Shown one piece after another: positions 60,429 through 64,000 of a DNA stretch of 64,000 nucleotides. The position numbers and the translations under genes are program-made. The first letter of the stretch is position 1. The number at the start of each line of letters is the position of its first letter. The stretch is from Streptomyces sp. NBC_00358 (GTDB lineage: Bacteria > Actinomycetota > Actinomycetes > Streptomycetales > Streptomycetaceae). Under the pieces are notes generated by a model, which saw only the letters and a program-made list of their open reading frames with translations, did no database searches and was not told the DNA's origin. The stretch covers positions 5,518,001-5,582,000 of the forward strand of contig NZ_CP107976.1 of NCBI RefSeq assembly GCF_036099295.1, in the 5' to 3' direction.

Positions 60429-61783
60429 CGCAGACGTACTGGCTGGAACACGCCTGGCTCGACACCAACGTCGAACCGGGCGTCGCCGTGACCGTGTCGG
60501 CCGGCGGCTCCGAAGCCGGGGCGTCCGGCCGCGTCACCGACGTCCGCACCGGCGTCGACACCCCGCCGCCGGGCGCCGAGATCCTGCGCGGACTCACCCT
60601 CCCCGGCCTCGCCAACGCCCACTCGCACGCCTTCCACCGCGCCCTGCGCGGCACCGTCCAGGTGGGCTCCGGCACCTTCTGGACCTGGCGCGAGCTCATG
60701 TACTCCTTCGCGGACCGGCTGACCCCGGAGACCTACCACGCGCTGGCCCGCGCGGTGTACGCGGAGATGGCGCTCGCCGGAGTCACCGCCGTCGGCGAGT
60801 TCCACTACGTGCACCACGCCCACGACGGCACCCCCTACGCCGACCCCAACGCCATGGGCGAGGCCCTCATGGCCGCCGCCTCCGACGCGGGCATCCGCAT
60901 CACCCTGCTCGACACGGCCTACCTCTCCTCCGGCTTCGGGCAGCCGCCCAACGCGCACCAGCGGCGCTTCTCCGACGGCACCGCCGACGCCTGGGCGGAA
61001 CGCTGTTCACTTCTCAAGGACCGGGATCACGCACGGATCGGCGCGGCGATCCACTCCGTACGGGCCGTACCCGCCGGACAGCTCGCCACCGTGGCGCGCT
61101 GGGCCGAGGAGCGGCGCGCCCCGCTCCATGTGCACCTGTCCGAGCAGACCGCGGAGAACGAGGCCTGCCTCGCCGCCCACGGCCGCACGCCCACCCGGCT
61201 GCTCGCCGACCACGGCGTCCTCGGACCGCGCACCACCGGCGTCCACAACACGCACCTCACCGACGAGGACATCGCCCTGCTCGGCGGCTCCGGCACCGGC
61301 ACCTGCATGTGCCCGACCACCGAACGCGACCTCGCCGACGGCATCGGCCCCGCCGTCGCCCTCCAGCGCGCGGGCTCGCCCCTGTCGCTCGGCTCCGACA
61401 GCCACGCCGTCATCGACCTCCTCGAAGAGGCCCGCGCGATGGAGCTCAACGAGCGGCTGCGCACCCGCACCCGCGGTCACTGGACGGCCGCCGCCCTGCT
61501 GCGCGCCGCCTCCGCCGACGGCCACGCGGCCCTCGGCTGGGACGACGCGGGCAGCATCGAGACGGGCGCGCTCGCCGACTTCACGACGATCGCCCTCGAC
61601 TCGGTCAGAACAGCGGGACCGGTGCCGCGCCTCGGCGCCGAGACCGCCGTATTCGCGGCCACGGCGGCCGATGTCCGGCACACGGTCGTGGCGGGACGGC
61701 ACGTCGTACGCGACGGCGCGCACACCCTCGTACCCGATGTGCCGGCAGCCCTCGCGGACGCCGTCCAGGCACTGCGCTCCTGA
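60425..61783 (+). CDS. hutF: Formimidoylglutamate deiminase
   Basis: A 452-residue amidohydrolase that converts N-formimino-L-glutamate to N-formyl-L-glutamate and ammonia. It begins TQTYWLEHAWLDTNVEPGV; the metal site is LANAHSHAFHRALRGTVQVG. HLSEQTAENEACLAAHG, NNTHLTDED (written HNTHLTDEDIALLGG) and SLGSDSHAVIDLLEEAR follow, matching HutF. This selects the two-step formylglutamate route over formiminoglutamase. GTG 60425 overlaps the stop of the previous gene. Confidence 0.95.
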   Translation: MTQTYWLEHAWLDTNVEPGVAVTVSAGGSEAGASGRVTDVRTGVDTPPPGAEILRGLTLPGLANAHSHAFHRALRGTVQVGSGTFWTWRELMYSFADRLTPETYHALARAVYAEMALAGVTAVGEFHYVHHAHDGTPYADPNAMGEALMAAASDAGIRITLLDTAYLSSGFGQPPNAHQRRFSDGTADAWAERCSLLKDRDHARIGAAIHSVRAVPAGQLATVARWAEERRAPLHVHLSEQTAENEACLAAHGRTPTRLLADHGVLGPRTTGVHNTHLTDEDIALLGGSGTGTCMCPTTERDLADGIGPAVALQRAGSPLSLGSDSHAVIDLLEEARAMELNERLRTRTRGHWTAAALLRAASADGHAALGWDDAGSIETGALADFTTIALDSVRTAGPVPRLGAETAVFAATAADVRHTVVAGRHVVRDGAHTLVPDVPAALADAVQALRS

Positions 61784-61854
61784 CACCCGGACACGGGCGC
61801 GACCTCGCGCGCCCCACGCCCATCACCAGCAGTCCCGCCACCCATGAGGACGCC

Positions 61855-63030
61855 ATGAGCAGCACGACCGTCATCACGAACATCGCCAGTCTGGTCACCA
61901 ACGATCCCTCCCAAGGCGACGGAACCCCGCTCGGTCTGATCCAGGACGCGGCGCTCGTCATCGACGGCGACCGCGTCGCGTGGACCGGTGAATCAAGCAA
62001 AGCACCCGCCACTGACAACCGGGTCGACGCCGGTGGCCGCGCGGTGATCCCGGGCTTCGTCGACTCCCACTCGCACCTGGTCTTCGCCGGGGACCGCACC
62101 CAGGAGTTCAACGCCCGGATGTCCGGCCGCGCGTACAGCGCGGGGGGCATCCGCACCACCGTCGCCGCCACCCGCGCCGCCTCCGACGAGGAGCTGGAGC
62201 GCAACCTCACGCGCTATCTGCGCGAAGCCCTCCGCCAGGGCACCACGACCTTCGAGACCAAGTCGGGCTACGGCCTGACCGTCGAGGACGAGGCCCGCGC
62301 GCTGCGCATCGCCGCCTCGCACACCGACGAGGTCACGTACCTCGGCGCGCACATCGTCTCCCCGGACTACGCCGACGACCCGGCCGGCTATGTCGCCCTG
62401 GTGACCGGAGAGATGCTCGACGCCTGTGCCCCGTACGCCCGTTGGGTGGACGTCTTCTGCGAGAAGGGCGCCTTCGACGGCGACCAGGCGCGGGCGATCC
62501 TCACGGCCGGCAAGGCGAAGGGCCTGCACCCGCGCGTTCACGCCAACCAGCTCTCGTACGGCCCTGGCGTCCAGCTCGCCGTCGAGCTGGACGCGGCGAG
62601 CGCCGACCACTGCACCCACCTGACGGACGCGGACGTCGACGCCCTGGCGAGCGGCGACACCGTGGCGACCCTGCTCCCCGGCGCCGAGTTCTCCACCCGC
62701 GCCGAGTGGCCGGACGCCCGGCGGCTCATCGACGCGGGCGTCACGGTCGCGCTGTCCACCGACTGCAATCCCGGCTCGTCCTTCACGTCGTCCGTGCCCT
62801 TCTGCGTCGCGCTCGCGGTGCGGGACATGCGGATGACCCCGGACGAGGCCGTGTGGTCGGCGACCGCGGGCGGCGCGAAGGCCCTGCGCCGGGACGACGT
62901 CGGCCGTCTCGCGCCCGGCGCGTACGCGGACCTGGCCCTGCTCGACGCCCCCAGCCACGTCCACCTCGCCTACCGTCCGGGCGTCCCGCTGGTCACCGGC
63001 GTCTGGCGGCGCGGCGTCCGCGAGGTCTGA
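61855..63030 (+). CDS. hutI: Imidazolonepropionase
   Basis: A 391-residue amidohydrolase that opens imidazolone-5-propionate to formiminoglutamate, the third step of the histidine route. Motifs: VIPGFVDSHSHLVFAGDRTQ with metal ligands, SAGGIRTTVAATRAASDEEL, TTFETKSGYGL, and STDCNPGSSFTSSVPFCVAL near the end. It lies 71 bases after hutF with GAGGA (61846-61850) before ATG 61855. The operon lacks hutH (histidine ammonia-lyase), which must be elsewhere. Confidence 0.97.
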   Translation: MSSTTVITNIASLVTNDPSQGDGTPLGLIQDAALVIDGDRVAWTGESSKAPATDNRVDAGGRAVIPGFVDSHSHLVFAGDRTQEFNARMSGRAYSAGGIRTTVAATRAASDEELERNLTRYLREALRQGTTTFETKSGYGLTVEDEARALRIAASHTDEVTYLGAHIVSPDYADDPAGYVALVTGEMLDACAPYARWVDVFCEKGAFDGDQARAILTAGKAKGLHPRVHANQLSYGPGVQLAVELDAASADHCTHLTDADVDALASGDTVATLLPGAEFSTRAEWPDARRLIDAGVTVALSTDCNPGSSFTSSVPFCVALAVRDMRMTPDEAVWSATAGGAKALRRDDVGRLAPGAYADLALLDAPSHVHLAYRPGVPLVTGVWRRGVREV

Positions 63031-63112
63031 GAACCCGGCGGTCGGCGGGCCCACCGGCGGGGGTCCGGGACCGGCGGGTCCGAAGGGCTGACCGGTGGGG
63101 TCGCAGGGGTCC

Positions 63113-64000
63113 TCAGCGGGCGCCCGCGCGCCAGCGCTGGCCCGTGCCCCCGTTCAGCGGAACCAGGGACAGCCCCTCGTCGCCGTCAGGCGTGAGAGCC
63201 GTCTCGATGGCCACGGCCGGGCGGACGACGCCGTCCCCGTCGACGGTGAACCGCAGGTTGTCGCCGTGGTCGCCGTCGAGCGAGGAGCACTCCCAGATGC
63301 CCACGCCCTTGTCGACCGAACCCCGGCTGTCCAGGCAGAAGCCGTCGTCGGCGGCCGAGCGGAGGGAACCGCTGCCGGTGTCGACGCGCCAGCGCTGGGT
63401 GGCGGCGGAGGTGCAGGGTGCCGTGATGACGTCCGTGCCCTTCTCCAGGTCGCCGTCGCGGATGTCCAGACACAGGCCCGAGGCGACGTTCACCACCTGG
63501 GCGTAGCCGCTGCCCGGCGGGCGGAACGCGACGGTCGGGGCCGGCTTCGGGCTCGGTGACTCCGGCGGCGCCGAACGGCGGCCCGGGGAGGGCGACGAGG
63601 TCGCCGGGGGCGAGCCCGAGGGGGAGGGCGTGCGGGCCGGCGGATCGACCGGGACCGTCGCCGTCACGGTCACCGGCGGCGGCTCCGACGGCGTGGACAC
63701 CGAGCCCGCCGTGTCCGTGGCCGGCGGGCCGCCCGAGGACAGCAGCAGGAACAGGACCGGCGCCAGGGCCACGCCGAGCGCCGCCGCCGAGGTCAGGACG
63801 AACCGCCGGGACGGCGGCCAGGCCGGCCCCGACGCCCTTGAACCGGCGGGGAGTTCGGGCGCGGCGGGCTCCGCCCCGGACACGTCGTTCGTGACGTACG
63901 CCGTACCCGCCCACGGCAGCAGGCCCTCGGCCAGGGCGGAGCGCGGATGGTCGCGCAGGGCGGTCAGTTCCTCGTACGCGGTCGAGCAGTGCGCGCAGCG
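63113..64000 (-). CDS. Ricin-type lectin membrane protein with CxxC motif, 5' part outside window
   Basis: Open from the window edge (296 codons seen). The first visible residues read RCAHCSTAYEELTALRDHPR, a CxxC that resembles the end of a zinc anti-sigma motif (HxxxCxxC). One membrane helix follows (LTSAAALGVALAPVLFLLLS), then a Pro/Ser/Thr linker and a ricin-B trefoil (about 125-250 of the visible part after the helix: LCLDIRDGDLEKGTDVITAP, FCLDSRGSVDKGVGIWECSS and QRWR repeats). From memory, sigma-factor-like proteins in Streptomyces share this layout. The true start is unknown. Confidence 0.82.
   Translation of the reverse strand, partial: RCAHCSTAYEELTALRDHPRSALAEGLLPWAGTAYVTNDVSGAEPAAPELPAGSRASGPAWPPSRRFVLTSAAALGVALAPVLFLLLSSGGPPATDTAGSVSTPSEPPPVTVTATVPVDPPARTPSPSGSPPATSSPSPGRRSAPPESPSPKPAPTVAFRPPGSGYAQVVNVASGLCLDIRDGDLEKGTDVITAPCTSAATQRWRVDTGSGSLRSAADDGFCLDSRGSVDKGVGIWECSSLDGDHGDNLRFTVDGDGVVRPAVAIETALTPDGDEGLSLVPLNGGTGQRWRAGAR

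Overview
The window is a chromosomal segment of a Streptomyces species. The evidence is very high GC with strong G/C bias at third codon positions, frequent GTG starts, ATGA/GTGA overlaps, leucine tRNA with a UAA anticodon (bldA), two resuscitation-promoting-factor (Rpf) genes, and the characteristic neighbours mfd, enolase, a DivIC-type protein and hut genes. From memory the gene order resembles the S. coelicolor core region around SCO3068-SCO3112; this was not checked by any search. No rRNA genes, CRISPR arrays, insertion sequences or prophage genes were seen.

Layout. 1-1745 (minus): the end of a sodium/solute symporter with its DUF485 partner. 2481-5830: a MacB/FtsX-type ABC transporter. 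6280-9831: mfd. 9865-12754: TetR regulator, a divergent SCO6745-type protein, a small MT0933-like protein and an HNH lipoprotein. 12923-14757: a WhiJ-type trio (DUF397, Xre, HATPase) around two interlocking inverted repeats. 14813-16375: a small membrane protein, a lipoprotein and a short His/Gly-rich exported peptide. 16573-21101: an orphan N6-adenine DNA methylase with a fused specificity-like end, then a membrane protein translationally coupled to a Ser/Thr kinase. 21278-24234: an exported DUF1906 protein, a SurA-like lipoprotein and MazG. 24397-27092: a globin-ferredoxin reductase fusion divergent from a cytochrome P450.

27341-33214 is a growth and cell-wall block: two Rpf genes (the second behind a ydaO-type c-di-AMP riboswitch), eno, a DivIC/FtsB-like protein, DUF501 and a Ppx/GppA phosphatase. 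Type II NADH dehydrogenase (33804-35198) has a near-perfect Rex operator and a structured leader upstream. A CFA-type methyltransferase follows and converges on a second MacB/FtsX ABC module, which is paralogous and inverted relative to the first. bldA lies at 40974-41056, followed by a 4-hydroxybenzoate hydroxylase-like monooxygenase, a Bax1-I membrane protein and small proteins. A thiolase, a roughly 48-bp tandem repeat array, an SGNH hydrolase and cystathionine beta-synthase follow. 51349-53041 holds an RpiR regulator and a membrane protein.

53068-55259 is a four-gene minus-strand operon of three Roadblock-type proteins and a PATAN/DUF4388-like protein, with no GTPase or kinase. I consider it the best candidate for an undescribed signalling system here. 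A PLP decarboxylase with a low-complexity N-terminus lies divergent to the histidine-utilisation operon hutU - M20 amidohydrolase - hutF - hutI (57535-63030). The window ends inside a ricin-lectin membrane protein that carries a CxxC motif.

Most operons end at strong inverted repeats, which are listed. Functions are inferred from motifs and recalled family knowledge; no similarity search was run.
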